From an uncultured Methylococcaceae bacterium (GTDB lineage Bacteria; Pseudomonadota; Gammaproteobacteria; Methylococcales; Methylomonadaceae), in the NCBI GenBank assembly GCA_903945605.1, contig CAJAWH010000028.1:1-45202 (forward strand): a stretch of 45,202 bases of DNA, given 5' to 3'. Of the stretch, positions 35,352-44,631 are shown one piece after another (position 1 is the stretch's first letter; each line of letters begins with the position of its first letter). The notes below the pieces were generated by a model that made no database searches, had not been told where the DNA came from, and worked only from the letters and a program-made list of their open reading frames with translations. The translations under genes were made by a program, and so were the position numbers.

Positions 35352-36968
35352 ATGTCCCACCAATCCGATCTTATCAGTACTGATATCAACGCCTATTTGG
35401 CGCAACATGAACGCAAAGAAATGCTCAGGTTTTTGACCTGCGGCAATGTCGATGATGGCAAAAGCACCTTAATCGGGCGTTTGCTGCACGATTCCAAAAT
35501 GATTTACGAAGACCAACTGGCTGCCGTGCAAGCCGACAGTGTCAAATCGGGCACTACTGGCGCGGGCAAAATTGACTTGGCATTATTGGTCGATGGCTTG
35601 CAAGCGGAGCGCGAGCAGGGCATCACCATTGATGTGGCGTACCGTTATTTTTCCACTTCCACGCGCAAATTCATCATAGCCGACACCCCAGGCCATGAAC
35701 AATACACCCGCAATATGGCCACCGGCGCGTCCACGTGCGACTTGGCAATCATTTTGATTGATGCCCGTTACGGGGTGCAAACCCAAACCAAACGGCATAG
35801 TTTTATTGCTGCGTTACTGGGCATCAAGCATATTATTGTCGCCGTCAACAAAATGGACTTGGTCGGTTACAGTGAGGACACCTTCAATAAAATCAAGGCA
35901 GACTATCTGGCTTTTGTTGAACACCTTGATTTGACCGACATCCTGTTCATTCCTATGTCTGCATTGGATGGCGATAACGTGGTCAATGCCAGTGAAAAAA
36001 TGCCTTGGTTTACCGGCGGGCCGTTAATGGAAGCGTTAAACACAGTGACCATTGCCAACGACCGTAACTTTAGCAACGCCCGCTTTCCGGTGCAATACGT
36101 CAACCGCCCCAACCTCGATTTCCGTGGTTTTTGTGGCACGATTGCCGCTGGTGTTTTCCACAAAGGCGACCTGATCACGGCCCTGCCTTCAGGCAAATCC
36201 AGTAAAATAAAATCCATTGTCACCTATGACGGCAATTTGGATGAAGCCTTCGCCCCTATGGCAGTCACCCTGACACTGGAAGATGAAATCGACATTAGCC
36301 GTGGTGACTTGATTGTTGGCCAACAGGCTTTGGAACCGATTATTGCCGACCAATTCAAGGCCCATATCGTTTGGATGACCGAACAGCCACTGGCACCGGG
36401 CCGCCAGTATATTTTTAAGCTCGCCACCCGCAGCGTGTCCGGCTCCGTGCCGCTGATCCATCACCGTATCGACGTGAACACCATGGCGCATCATGATGCC
36501 AACACGTTGCAACTGAATGAAATTGGCTGCTGCACCGTTTCTGTCAATGCGCCGGTGGTGTTTGACCCTTATAAGGCCAGCCACGGCACCGGTTCATTCA
36601 TTGTCATTGACCGGCTGAGCAACGGCACGGTGGGGGCGGGCATGATCATTGGTGCGGGCGATGACGGACAAGCAGCCCCGGTGAGCGCCGAAGAACGTGC
36701 CGCACGCTTTTGCCAAAAAGCCATTGCGGTGGCATTGACGGGGGAAAATAGCCTTGCTATGGCTTATCAATTGGAACGGAAGCTGTTTGACTACGGTCAC
36801 GCGCCCACCGTGCTGGAATCCGCTGATGCAGGACTGGTCACCGCCATTAAACAAGCAGGGCTGATTTGCCTGTGTATTGGCGGCGCGGGTGACTTGTCAT
36901 TTAATACTGACGAAGTGGGCCTTGATGATATTTATACGTTATTGAAAGAGCAGAAAGTCATTTATTAA
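35352..36968 (+). CDS. cysN: Sulfate adenylyltransferase GTPase subunit CysN
   Basis: 538 residues. The EF-Tu-like GTPase couples GTP hydrolysis to APS synthesis by CysD. G1 GNVDDGKST (about 32-40), G2 [16 protein letters not shown]3 DTPGHEQY and G4 NKMD are present, followed by two beta-barrel domains ([20 protein letters not shown] onward). The C-terminus goes beyond a standard CysN by roughly 100 residues ([18 protein letters not shown]...LLKEQKVIY). This looks like a degenerate CysC-like (APS kinase) tail, since TG-x-x-S-L-A-x-x-L-E-R matches the kinase's GLSGSGKSTLANALE-like context and the ending [20 protein letters not shown] is kinase-tail-like. The P-loop lysine is not visible, so that tail is probably inactive. 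Confidence 0.93.
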   Translation: MSHQSDLISTDINAYLAQHERKEMLRFLTCGNVDDGKSTLIGRLLHDSKMIYEDQLAAVQADSVKSGTTGAGKIDLALLVDGLQAEREQGITIDVAYRYFSTSTRKFIIADTPGHEQYTRNMATGASTCDLAIILIDARYGVQTQTKRHSFIAALLGIKHIIVAVNKMDLVGYSEDTFNKIKADYLAFVEHLDLTDILFIPMSALDGDNVVNASEKMPWFTGGPLMEALNTVTIANDRNFSNARFPVQYVNRPNLDFRGFCGTIAAGVFHKGDLITALPSGKSSKIKSIVTYDGNLDEAFAPMAVTLTLEDEIDISRGDLIVGQQALEPIIADQFKAHIVWMTEQPLAPGRQYIFKLATRSVSGSVPLIHHRIDVNTMAHHDANTLQLNEIGCCTVSVNAPVVFDPYKASHGTGSFIVIDRLSNGTVGAGMIIGAGDDGQAAPVSAEERAARFCQKAIAVALTGENSLAMAYQLERKLFDYGHAPTVLESADAGLVTAIKQAGLICLCIGGAGDLSFNTDEVGLDDIYTLLKEQKVIY

Positions 36969-36990
36969 TGGCAGGCGGCAATAACGCAGC

Positions 36991-37028
36991 GTAGGGGCGG
37001 GGCTGTAACGGGCATGGCCCGCTCCTAC
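36991..37028. repeat. REP-like palindrome GTAGGGGCGGG...CCCGCTCCTAC
   Basis: Arms 36991-37001 and 37018-37028 pair with one G-T mismatch over 11 bp; the loop includes a nested GGGC-ATG-GCCC. It sits between the convergent cysN and the metallo-hydrolase gene, a usual place for REP elements. The 11-mer TAGGGGCGGGG recurs at 13146 and, inverted, at 28040. Confidence 0.6.
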
Positions 37029-37066
37029 AACCGATAGGGTAACGCCGGATAATGGGCTAAATTGCC

Positions 37067-37978
37067 CTACTCTTCCCACTCCAGCTCAGCAAAGGCGGTG
37101 GTGACATTCTTGCGGTGGAACTCATCGGACAATAGCCACTCGCCTTTGCCAGCAATGCCCACGGTATTAAGTGCCGATTCCAAATAATCGCCGCGCTTGA
37201 TCGCCGCCCGAATATCGGCCAGCAACGCCTGCAAATAGCTTTTTTCCGGCTGCATGGCCTTGGGCCAGTCGTTGACCAGCGGGCCGTGGCCTGGAATGAC
37301 GGTTGTATAGGTTTGTTTTTCCAACACCTCCAACTCCGCCAACCAACCTTTCAGGCTACCGTCAATGACGGGAATATGCTGCAAAAACAATAGATCGGAT
37401 AACCACAGCGTATTGGTTTGGGCATCATAAACCGACACATCGCTATCGGTGTGTGCCGTGCGGTGCGCCCGCACTTCCAACACCCGCCCGCCCAAATCCA
37501 GTTTGGTGACGCGGGTCACTTCAATATCCGGTGACACCAAATCGCTGGCGGACACCTTCGCCCCCAGCACAGCTTCTGCCTTAGCCAAATAAAACACCCC
37601 GCGCGCCGCCATAGCCCGCGCCAGGTTCTTGTGGCCGACAAACTGCACCCCCTCACCTTTAAAAGCACCATTGCCGTAGATATGGTCAGGATGCACATGG
37701 GTATTGACCACATAACACACTGGTTTGTTGGTGACATGCTGGACAGCTCTTTTTAAGGCCACCCCCTGCTCCGGGTTGCCACCGGTGTCAATCACCGCCA
37801 CGCAACGGTCACCGACAATAAAACCAATATTGGCAATCGCCCCATGATTATGGGTATCGGGCAATTCTTGAACACCCAAATGGACAAACACCCCCGCCGC
37901 CGCTTCTGTCACCGACAGCACCGGTGCCGCCAGCACGGCTTGGCACAACCCTAACCATAATAACAGTATTTTTTTCAT
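37067..37978 (-). CDS. Exported metallo-beta-lactamase-fold hydrolase, SoxH-related quinoprotein relay type
   Basis: 303 residues with a signal peptide (MKKILLLWLGLCQAVLA-A). The zinc motif THVHPDHIYGNGAF (HxHxDH, about 112-118), VIDTGGN, the later HRTAHTDSDVSVYD and VIPGHGPLV complete an MBL metal site. The overall pattern fits the quinoprotein relay system zinc metallohydrolase (SoxH-related) group, found with PQQ-dependent dehydrogenases and dedicated cytochromes in methylotrophs. None of those partners is adjacent: cysN converges on one side and an exported protein diverges on the other. The substrate is unknown. Assignment to the MBL superfamily is sure, to the quinoprotein-linked subgroup probable. 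Confidence 0.82.
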   Translation of the reverse strand: MKKILLLWLGLCQAVLAAPVLSVTEAAAGVFVHLGVQELPDTHNHGAIANIGFIVGDRCVAVIDTGGNPEQGVALKRAVQHVTNKPVCYVVNTHVHPDHIYGNGAFKGEGVQFVGHKNLARAMAARGVFYLAKAEAVLGAKVSASDLVSPDIEVTRVTKLDLGGRVLEVRAHRTAHTDSDVSVYDAQTNTLWLSDLLFLQHIPVIDGSLKGWLAELEVLEKQTYTTVIPGHGPLVNDWPKAMQPEKSYLQALLADIRAAIKRGDYLESALNTVGIAGKGEWLLSDEFHRKNVTTAFAELEWEE

Positions 37979-38291
37979 GCCCCGCCAACCTTTGCTTAAA
38001 AAGCTGCCATTTTAGCCAATTGAAGCCAGCTACGGCGAATTTTTGTAGGCTACACCACAACCTCATCCACCTCTATCGCATTGTTTTTGGAATTAGCTTG
38101 GGACCATAAAAAACAATACATTATTTTGACAAGCAACAGCGAATTACATATAATTGTGAGTTATCAGCTGGGCTTAATCCATATCAACACACTTGGTTAA
38201 AGCAGCACACAATAAGGCATAAGCTTTTATCCACTAGCTGAAAAAATACTGCAAATTAAAATTATCACATCAGTTTTGGAGTCAGCTACAC
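37979..38291. other. Divergent intergenic region with strong promoter
   Basis: 313 bp between the MBL hydrolase and the DUF4114-like gene. The promoter at 38126-38154 is described separately. The leader of about 130 nt after it is AT-rich and ends in TTTTGGAGTC, a ribosome binding site for the ATG at 38292. Confidence 0.6.
38126..38154 (+). promoter_or_regulatory. Consensus sigma-70 promoter
   Basis: TTGACA (38126-38131), exactly 17 nt, TATAAT (38149-38154): a complete consensus match at both boxes and spacing. It should drive the exported protein gene at 38292 with a leader of about 130 nt. Confidence 0.85.
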
Positions 38292-39230
38292 ATGAAACCG
38301 TTTAAGTACCTTTTTGTTGTACCAGCCCTTATGTTAGCCCATCAAGGCAATGCGTTGGCTGCTGGCCCAACAGGCTTGTACCAAGATGTCGGCACTATCA
38401 ATCCCGACAGCTATACCTTTACCGCCACCAACACCGGCACAGTGGATGGCTATTTTGCCGGCACCGATGCGGCTTATTCTGAAATGCTAGGCTTGGAAGT
38501 CAATGGTGTGCTTCAGCAAGACACGGCAGGCCAAAGCTGGGTGTTCAACAACGATACTACCAGCATTGGCTCGGAAGTCAGCTGGAATGTCAAAGCAGGC
38601 GACCAATTGACCTTGGTTGATGCTATATGGGGTTCAGCAAGAGTTGATAGCCCACCAACCCCCGAACACCCTTGGGGCAACTATTATGTCAGCGCCCAGC
38701 AACTCGACAGCAATGGTCAGCCCACTAACTTTACCAGCAGCACTGATAACAGAAATAGCTTGCTGTATGAAATGTCATCCGACCCCAGCCAAAACGTTGA
38801 TGGCAACCAGCATGTCTACTCACAAGCCTTCGACCCGAGCCAAGTGGGTCGGATTGGTAACGAACACCCCAATGGCAATTGGACGGGATCGGTTGATTTA
38901 GGCGCAAAAATCCCTGTCAGCGGTGTTTTTGTCGGTTTTGAAGACGAGGCCAGCACTAATGGCAACGCCAATGGCACTTACTCTAACCCAAACGTACCCT
39001 TGTATACCTACGCTTACAGCAGCACGTCCGATTACAACTACAATGACCAAAACATTGTACTCACCAATGTAGGTGTCAACGTACCGCCTCCCGGCCCTAT
39101 AGTAGGCCCAGGCATTAACGGTGGCGGCATCCAATCTGCACCGGAAATTGATGCCAACTTGGCGGCACTGAGCTTGGGCTTAATGTCCAGCATCATGCTG
39201 ATGATGTCAGAACGTCGCCGTACCCGCTAA
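38292..39230 (+). CDS. Exported DUF4114-like protein with C-terminal sorting signal
   Basis: 312 residues. Signal peptide MKPFKYLFVVPALMLAHQGNALA-A. The body is rich in N, T, S, G and Y with no cysteine, and towards its end shows GVFVGFEDEAS...TSDYNYNDQNIVLTNVGV, the FED and (D/N)YN-D pattern of DUF4114-type beta domains seen in surface and extracellular proteins. A proline/glycine linker (PPPGPIVGPGINGGG) leads to a C-terminal tripartite tail: APEIDANL, a hydrophobic helix of about 18 residues and the basic end ERRRTR. That layout resembles PEP-CTERM-type sorting tails processed by exosortase-like systems. A consensus promoter and a 14-bp hairpin flank the gene, so high expression is likely. 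Function unknown; surface or matrix protein is the best guess. Confidence 0.8.
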   Translation: MKPFKYLFVVPALMLAHQGNALAAGPTGLYQDVGTINPDSYTFTATNTGTVDGYFAGTDAAYSEMLGLEVNGVLQQDTAGQSWVFNNDTTSIGSEVSWNVKAGDQLTLVDAIWGSARVDSPPTPEHPWGNYYVSAQQLDSNGQPTNFTSSTDNRNSLLYEMSSDPSQNVDGNQHVYSQAFDPSQVGRIGNEHPNGNWTGSVDLGAKIPVSGVFVGFEDEASTNGNANGTYSNPNVPLYTYAYSSTSDYNYNDQNIVLTNVGVNVPPPGPIVGPGINGGGIQSAPEIDANLAALSLGLMSSIMLMMSERRRTR

Positions 39231-39254
39231 GCTAAGCCTTCGCTTCTGCAATTA

Positions 39255-39288
39255 AGCGGCAACACCCGTTCAAACGGGTGTTGCCGCT
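39255..39288 (+). terminator. Strong hairpin after the DUF4114-like gene
   Basis: Perfect 14-bp stem AGCGGCAACACCCG / CGGGTGTTGCCGCT with a 6-nt loop, 24 bp after the stop codon. The T-run is missing, so it may stabilise the message as well as terminate. Confidence 0.65.
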
Positions 39289-39482
39289 GAATACACCGCC
39301 CCACCATAAGCGCCACCCATTTACGATCCCCACCCCATAACCCGCCTGATTTTGGCCTTAATCACCAAGGCACATGTTCCCGTACCGCATCATTTAAACC
39401 ATTATCCCCTTAACCTTCTGGATGCAAGCCGTTACAATACGCCTTAACCTTAACGGATAAGTGCCGTGCTTTGTCTGTCATC

Positions 39483-40040
39483 ATGACCCAACCAACTGAG
39501 CAACACCTCATTGCCAACACACAAACTTGGCTCAAAACCGTGGTCATCGGCCATAATTTCTGCCCGTTCGCGCAACGGGAACTGGAACACAACCATATCC
39601 GCTTCAGCATTGACCGCTCCCATGACTGGGAAAATAGCCTGCAACAACTGATCAGCGAATGTTTATTGTTGGATGCCAACCCTGCCATTGCCACCACGCT
39701 GATTATTTTCAGCCAAAACCTAAGCCATTTTGACGATTATCTGGACTTTTTGGCACTGGCAGAACAGCTATTGCAGGTGCAAGGCTACCAGGGCATATAT
39801 CAACTGGCCAGCTTTCACCCCGATTATTGTTTTGCAGGGGCAAGCGAGGACGACCCTGCCAACTTCACTAACCGCTCACCCTACCCCATGTTGCATTTGC
39901 TGCGCGAAGACCACTTGGCAGCGGCCCTAAGCCATTACCCGCAAGCGGAACAAATCCCCGCGCGCAATATTGCCTTAGCCCGCCAATTGGGGCTTGCCAA
40001 GCTACAGGCGTTGCTTAAGGCTTGCTATATTGACAACTAA
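39483..40040 (+). CDS. DUF1415 family protein
   Basis: 185 residues from the ATG at 39483; a TTG 12 bp upstream in frame is less likely. Family features: WLKTVVIGHNFCPFAQRE (Cys about 30), TTLIIFSQNLSHFDDYLDFLALAEQLL and YQLASFHPDYCFAGASEDDPANFTNRSPYPMLHLLRE. The cytoplasmic protein is conserved in proteobacteria; the CPFA motif suggests a redox or metal role but no reaction is known. The redoxin gene follows after 66 bp on the same strand. Confidence 0.85.
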   Translation: MTQPTEQHLIANTQTWLKTVVIGHNFCPFAQRELEHNHIRFSIDRSHDWENSLQQLISECLLLDANPAIATTLIIFSQNLSHFDDYLDFLALAEQLLQVQGYQGIYQLASFHPDYCFAGASEDDPANFTNRSPYPMLHLLREDHLAAALSHYPQAEQIPARNIALARQLGLAKLQALLKACYIDN

Positions 40041-40106
40041 TTACCTATAAAAACAGAATATTTTATTGTACAGTAGCGATGCAACCGCAACTTTTTAGGT
40101 GACCGT

Positions 40107-40685
40107 ATGGCAGCTTTGCAGCCCCCTGTTTGTGAATTCGGCAAACCCGCCCCTGATTTCAATTTGCCCGGCGTGGACGGGCGCACTTGGTCTTTACGGC
40201 AGTGCATGGGTGAGAAAGGTTTGCTGGTCATGTTCATCAGCAACCATTGCCCTTATGTGACCGCCATCAGGGCGCGTATTATCCGCGACACGCTGGCGTT
40301 GCAGGCTTATGGCATCAGCTCGGTTGCCATCATGCCCAATGATGTGGTCAGCTACCCTGCAGATTCTTTTGATAATATGTGCCGCATCGCCAAACAGCTT
40401 TGCTACCCATTCCCTTATTTACTGGATGAAAGCCAAGCGGTAGCCAAGGCTTACGGGGCTGTCTGCACACCGGATTTTTTTGGTTACAATGCCGATTTTA
40501 GCCTGCAGTATCGGGGGCGCTTAGATGCCTGTCGCGGTGAAACCACCTCGGCTGATACAATACCCGAATTATTTTTGGCCATGCGGCAAATCTCCGCAAC
40601 AGGCGTAGGCCCCGCCCAGCAAGCCGCCAGCATAGGCTGTTCCATCAAATGGAAACAAGCCAATGGAAGCAACACTGACCTTTAA
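40107..40685 (+). CDS. Thioredoxin-fold (AhpC/TSA-type redoxin) protein
   Basis: 192 residues. The redoxin fold starts with [21 protein letters not shown] and continues [17 protein letters not shown], where the peroxidase-like cysteine (about 49) lies in [40 protein letters not shown] and the C-terminal SIGCSIKWK match the family of one-domain thioredoxin-like proteins found widely in bacteria. Probably a thiol peroxidase or disulfide reductant in the cytoplasm; the substrate is not known. TAGGTGA provides a ribosome binding site. pgk follows after 26 bp. Confidence 0.85.
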   Translation: MAALQPPVCEFGKPAPDFNLPGVDGRTWSLRQCMGEKGLLVMFISNHCPYVTAIRARIIRDTLALQAYGISSVAIMPNDVVSYPADSFDNMCRIAKQLCYPFPYLLDESQAVAKAYGAVCTPDFFGYNADFSLQYRGRLDACRGETTSADTIPELFLAMRQISATGVGPAQQAASIGCSIKWKQANGSNTDL

Positions 40686-40711
40686 TTTTTTACCAACAGA
40701 GAGCATTGAAT

Positions 40712-41884
40712 ATGTCGATTAAAAGAATGGTGGATTTAGATTTATCCGGCAAACGGGTTTTGATTCGTCAGGACTTGAACGTGCCGGTCAAAAACGGCAA
40801 AGTGACCAGCGATATCCGCATCCAAGCCAGCGTACCCACTATTGAACTGGCCTTGGCAAAAGGTGCGGCGGTGATGGTGTTATCGCATTTGGGCCGCCCT
40901 GAAGAAGGCCAATACGATGAAGAATCCTCATTAAAGCCGGTTGCCGAACGCTTGGAGGCATTGTTGGGCAAACCGGTGCGTTTGGAAAAAGATTGGCTGG
41001 AAGGCGTCACCATTGCGCCCGGCGAAGTGGTGCTGTGCGAAAATGTGCGCTTTAATGTGGGCGAAGAAAAAAACAGCGATGCCTTGGGCGAAAAAATGGC
41101 GGCCTTGTGTGATGTGTTCGTCATGGATGCTTTTGGCACGGCACACCGCGCCCAAGCCTCAACCCATAGCGTCGCCAAATTTGCCCCGATTGCTTGCGCG
41201 GGCCCGTTATTGGCCAGTGAATTGGATGCCTTGGGCAAAGCATTGGAAACCCCCACCAAACCACTGGTTGCCATTGTCGGTGGTTCTAAAGTGTCCACCA
41301 AACTGACTGTGCTGGAATCGTTGTCAGAAAAAGTTGACCAATTGATTGTTGGCGGCGGCATTGCCAATACCTTTATTGCAGCGGCGGGCTTTCCGGTGGG
41401 CAAATCACTTTATGAAGCGGATTTGATACCCGAAGCATTGCGCTTGATCGCCGCTGCCAAAGCGGCCGGTGCGGCTATCCCCATCCCAACCGATGTGGTA
41501 TGCGCCAAAGAATTTTCCGAAACAGCCGCAGCCACCGTGAAACAAGTTGCCGACGTTGCCGATGATGACCTGATTTTGGACATTGGCCCGGACACTGCCC
41601 AGCATTACGCCGAAATACTTAAATCGGCAGGCACTATTGTTTGGAATGGCCCGGTGGGCGTATTTGAGATTGACCAATTTGGTGGCGGCACTGAAACCTT
41701 ATCTCGGGCCATTGCCGAAAGCCCCGCCTTCTCAATTGCCGGGGGCGGCGACACATTGGCGGCCATTGACAAATATGGCATCAACGATAACATTTCTTAC
41801 ACATCAACAGGTGGCGGTGCATTTTTGGAGTTTTTGGAGGGTAAGGAACTACCAGCGGTAAGTATCCTAAAATCCCGCGCTTAA
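40712..41884 (+). CDS. pgk: Phosphoglycerate kinase
   Basis: 390 residues from the ATG at 40712 ([11 protein letters not shown]), with GAGAG upstream; an in-frame TTG 6 bp earlier is discounted. Substrate motifs are complete: [12 protein letters not shown] (about 17-28), [20 protein letters not shown], and the nucleotide site [13 protein letters not shown] and [22 protein letters not shown] and [19 protein letters not shown] close the C-terminal domain. It interconverts 1,3-bisphosphoglycerate and 3-phosphoglycerate. No tktA, gap or fba gene adjoins it, unlike many gammaproteobacterial clusters. Confidence 0.97.
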   Translation: MSIKRMVDLDLSGKRVLIRQDLNVPVKNGKVTSDIRIQASVPTIELALAKGAAVMVLSHLGRPEEGQYDEESSLKPVAERLEALLGKPVRLEKDWLEGVTIAPGEVVLCENVRFNVGEEKNSDALGEKMAALCDVFVMDAFGTAHRAQASTHSVAKFAPIACAGPLLASELDALGKALETPTKPLVAIVGGSKVSTKLTVLESLSEKVDQLIVGGGIANTFIAAAGFPVGKSLYEADLIPEALRLIAAAKAAGAAIPIPTDVVCAKEFSETAAATVKQVADVADDDLILDIGPDTAQHYAEILKSAGTIVWNGPVGVFEIDQFGGGTETLSRAIAESPAFSIAGGGDTLAAIDKYGINDNISYTSTGGGAFLEFLEGKELPAVSILKSRA

Positions 41885-41897
41885 ACAAACCCAATAC

Positions 41898-41987
41898 CTG
41901 ATGTTACGCAGTACGCCTGAGTGTTACGCTGCACGTTGGTTGAGCGTAGCCGAAGCCACCTGCACGGCTTGCTTTGCGTAACATCAG
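41898..41987. repeat. 90-bp palindromic element with 13-bp terminal inverted repeats
   Basis: Ends CTGATGTTACGCA (41898-41910) and TGCGTAACATCAG (41975-41987) are perfect inverted repeats. Inside is a copy of the dispersed motif, TTGAGCGTAGCCGAAG (41940-41955). It starts 13 bp after the pgk stop. Size and layout suit a REP-type or MITE-like unit; no target duplication is evident. Confidence 0.65.
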
Positions 41988-42008
41988 CCAATCGCTGTAA
42001 ACAAAACT

Positions 42009-42033
42009 GTTGGCAGCTGCAATAACTGCCAAC
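42009..42033 (+). terminator. Hairpin downstream of pgk element
   Basis: Perfect 8-bp stem GTTGGCAG / CTGCCAAC with a 9-nt loop; a T5 run lies about 12 nt further on. Possible terminator for pgk transcripts that pass the palindromic element. Confidence 0.4.
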
Positions 42034-42162
42034 GGTCACTAAATTTTTCCGGCAAAACCATAACAAGGTGGTTTATATTTGCCATTATCTTTATAATGTG
42101 TTCCCCTCCCATAGCTTTTCAATCAACGTGGTTTTATAGGCCCGTTTAATTTAGGTATCACA

Positions 42163-42414
42163 ATGGCAAGAGTAACCATCGAAGACTGTTTGGAACATGT
42201 GGAAAACCGCTTTAAGCTAGTGGTTTTGGCGGGTACCCGCGCCCGCCAGCTTAGCCACGGCGCCACTGAGTTTGTACCACGCGGCAAAGATAAGGATACC
42301 GTGTTGGCATTACGCGAGATAGCTGCCGGTCATGTCACAGAAGCCAACATTAATCTGCTGCACCGCGCTGGCGAAGTGACGGACTACAGCACGCCGCCAC
42401 AACCTTTGTTCTAA
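42163..42414 (+). CDS. rpoZ: RNA polymerase omega subunit
   Basis: 83 residues. [30 protein letters not shown] is the highly conserved omega N-terminus, followed by the ALREIA block. Omega helps assemble RNA polymerase and forms part of a ppGpp binding site. Position directly before spoT (12-nt gap) is the conserved gammaproteobacterial order, which links the polymerase subunit with the alarmone enzyme. gmk, often upstream, is not present. Confidence 0.97.
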   Translation: MARVTIEDCLEHVENRFKLVVLAGTRARQLSHGATEFVPRGKDKDTVLALREIAAGHVTEANINLLHRAGEVTDYSTPPQPLF

Positions 42415-42426
42415 CAGTCCGCCGCC

Positions 42427-44592
42427 ATGTCGTCGCCAGTTGCCGAACCCCTAGACAGGTACGAAGACTTGCTGGTACGGCAGTTGTGCGGCGTTTTGTC
42501 AACTTACTTGGAAGCCAGCCAAGTCAATGATTGTGTGCGGGCCTACCAATTTGGCGCCACAGCCCACGCCGGACAGTTCCGTAAAACTGGCGAGCCATAC
42601 ATCTGCCATCCCGTTTCGGTCGCCATCAGCCTGGCGGAAATGCGTATGGATGCCAATGGCATTATGGCCGCCATCCTGCATGATGTCATAGAAGACACCC
42701 CTGTCAGCAAAAAAGACCTGAGCATTGCTTTTAGCAAAGAAGTCGCTGATTTAGTGGATGGGGTCACCAAATTAAGCAAAATTGGCAGTAAGACGCAAGC
42801 CGAAGCGCAAGCGGAAAATGTCCGTAAAATGTTTTTGGCCATGGGTAAAGACTTGCGTGTGATTATGGTCAAATTGGCTGACCGTCTGCACAATATGCAA
42901 ACTTTAGGGATAATGCCACCGCAAAAAAAGCGCCGCATCGCCCGCGAAACCTTGGATATTTACGCGCCCATTGCCAACCGGCTGGGCATGAGCAATATCC
43001 GCCATAAGCTAGAAACCTTAAGTTTTGAAGCCATGTACCCGTTCCGTTACCGGGTATTGCAGAGTTCCGTCAAAAAAGCCCGTGGCAACCGCAGCAAAAT
43101 TGTCAGCACGATTGAAGCTTCCATCAAAAGCCGTTTGGCGCAAGCCGAGCTGGATTGTGAGGTGTCGGGGCGGGAAAAAAACTTGTATAGCATTTACCAA
43201 AAAATGCTGCACAAAAAAGTCTCTTTATCAGAAGTGTTTGATGTTTATGCCTTCCGTATTTTCAGCAACAGTATTGACAACTGTTACCGGATTTTAGGCA
43301 TCATCCACAACATGTACAAACCCATCCCCGGTCGTTTTAAGGACTATATCGCGCTACCTAAAGCCAATGGCTACCAATCGCTGCACACCATTGTCATCGG
43401 CCCTTACGGCACACCGATAGAGGTGCAAATCCGCACGCACGACATGCACCGTATGGCGGAATCAGGCATTGCCGCACACTGGCTGTACAAATCCGATGAT
43501 GACAAATCGTCAAAATTCCAAGCGCGTGCCAATGAATGGCTGCGGGACTTGCTGGAAATCCAGCAATCGGCCGGGGACTCGTTGGAATTTATCGAAAACT
43601 TAAAAATCGACCTGTTCCCACAGGAAGTGTTTGTGTTCACCCCTAAGGGCAAAATCATCAAAATGCCGCGTGGGGCAACGGTGGTTGATTTTGCTTATGC
43701 CGTGCATACGGATGTGGGCAACGCTTGTGTGTCCGCCCGTATTGACAAGCAGCTGGTGCCCCTGCAAACCAAACTGGAAAACGGCGTGACTATTGAGGTG
43801 ATCACCACCCAATGGGCCAGACCCAACCCGCTCTGGCTCAATTATGTCACCACCGCCAAGGCCCGCTCGAGTATCCGTAATTATCTGAAGCATTTCAAGC
43901 AACAGGAGGCTATTATCTTAGGCAGGCGTTTGCTGGATAAGGAGCTGCAAGCCATGCACCTGCATCTGGACGCTATCGGGCAAACCCGCATAGACGCTTT
44001 GCTTAAAATTTTGTCCCTCAAAACTTTTGATGAACTGCTCGAAGACATTGGCTTAGGCAACAAAATGCCGTTTTTGATCGCCAAATACCTGACCCAAGAC
44101 GATATCAATGCCCATATCAAGCTTGATGATATGAGCCAAACCCAAAAAACACCGCTGATTATCAAGGGCACTGAAGGCATGGTGATCACTTTGGCGAAGT
44201 GTTGCCGCCCTATCCCCGGCGATTCCATCATTGGCTTTTTTAATCCCGGCAAGGGCATCGTGGTGCATGACCACGAATGCAGAAACCGTTCAGTGATCAG
44301 AAAAAAACACGCCAGTTGGCTGGACGTGGAATGGTGCCCTAATGTGACCGGCGATTTTGCTGTCGATCTGCGCATCGAAATACTCAACCAACGCGGTTCA
44401 CTGGCAACCATCGCCTCAACCATTTCCGAACAGGACGCCAATATTGAAAATGTCACTGTGGTCGATCAGGATGATCGGGTCAGTGTCGACCTGATAACCC
44501 TGACCGTTAAAAACCGCGTCCATCTTGCCAAGATTATGCGCCGCCTGAAAGATTTGTCGATTGTGCTAAAAATCACCCGCGCCAAAGCCTGA
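42427..44592 (+). CDS. spoT: Bifunctional (p)ppGpp synthetase/hydrolase SpoT
   Basis: 721 residues. The HD hydrolase domain has RKTGEPYICHPVSVA and AAILHDVIEDTPVS, with the metal histidines and HD pair intact. The synthetase domain has GREKNLYSIYQKM, FDVYAFRI and GRFKDYIALPKANGYQSLHTIV; the basic R-x-K type loop (GREKN) marks the bifunctional SpoT/Rel class rather than acidic RelA. A TGS domain follows (VFVFTPKGKIIKMPRGATVVDFAYAVH), then a helical region, the conserved-cysteine segment ITLAKCCRPIPGD, and a C-terminal ACT domain (DLRIEILNQRGSLATIASTISEQDANI). It balances ppGpp in stress and starvation. Operon with rpoZ. Confidence 0.97.
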   Translation: MSSPVAEPLDRYEDLLVRQLCGVLSTYLEASQVNDCVRAYQFGATAHAGQFRKTGEPYICHPVSVAISLAEMRMDANGIMAAILHDVIEDTPVSKKDLSIAFSKEVADLVDGVTKLSKIGSKTQAEAQAENVRKMFLAMGKDLRVIMVKLADRLHNMQTLGIMPPQKKRRIARETLDIYAPIANRLGMSNIRHKLETLSFEAMYPFRYRVLQSSVKKARGNRSKIVSTIEASIKSRLAQAELDCEVSGREKNLYSIYQKMLHKKVSLSEVFDVYAFRIFSNSIDNCYRILGIIHNMYKPIPGRFKDYIALPKANGYQSLHTIVIGPYGTPIEVQIRTHDMHRMAESGIAAHWLYKSDDDKSSKFQARANEWLRDLLEIQQSAGDSLEFIENLKIDLFPQEVFVFTPKGKIIKMPRGATVVDFAYAVHTDVGNACVSARIDKQLVPLQTKLENGVTIEVITTQWARPNPLWLNYVTTAKARSSIRNYLKHFKQQEAIILGRRLLDKELQAMHLHLDAIGQTRIDALLKILSLKTFDELLEDIGLGNKMPFLIAKYLTQDDINAHIKLDDMSQTQKTPLIIKGTEGMVITLAKCCRPIPGDSIIGFFNPGKGIVVHDHECRNRSVIRKKHASWLDVEWCPNVTGDFAVDLRIEILNQRGSLATIASTISEQDANIENVTVVDQDDRVSVDLITLTVKNRVHLAKIMRRLKDLSIVLKITRAKA

Positions 44593-44631
44593 GCCGTTAT
44601 AAACCCATGACCGGCTGTTTAGCGAGTTTTT

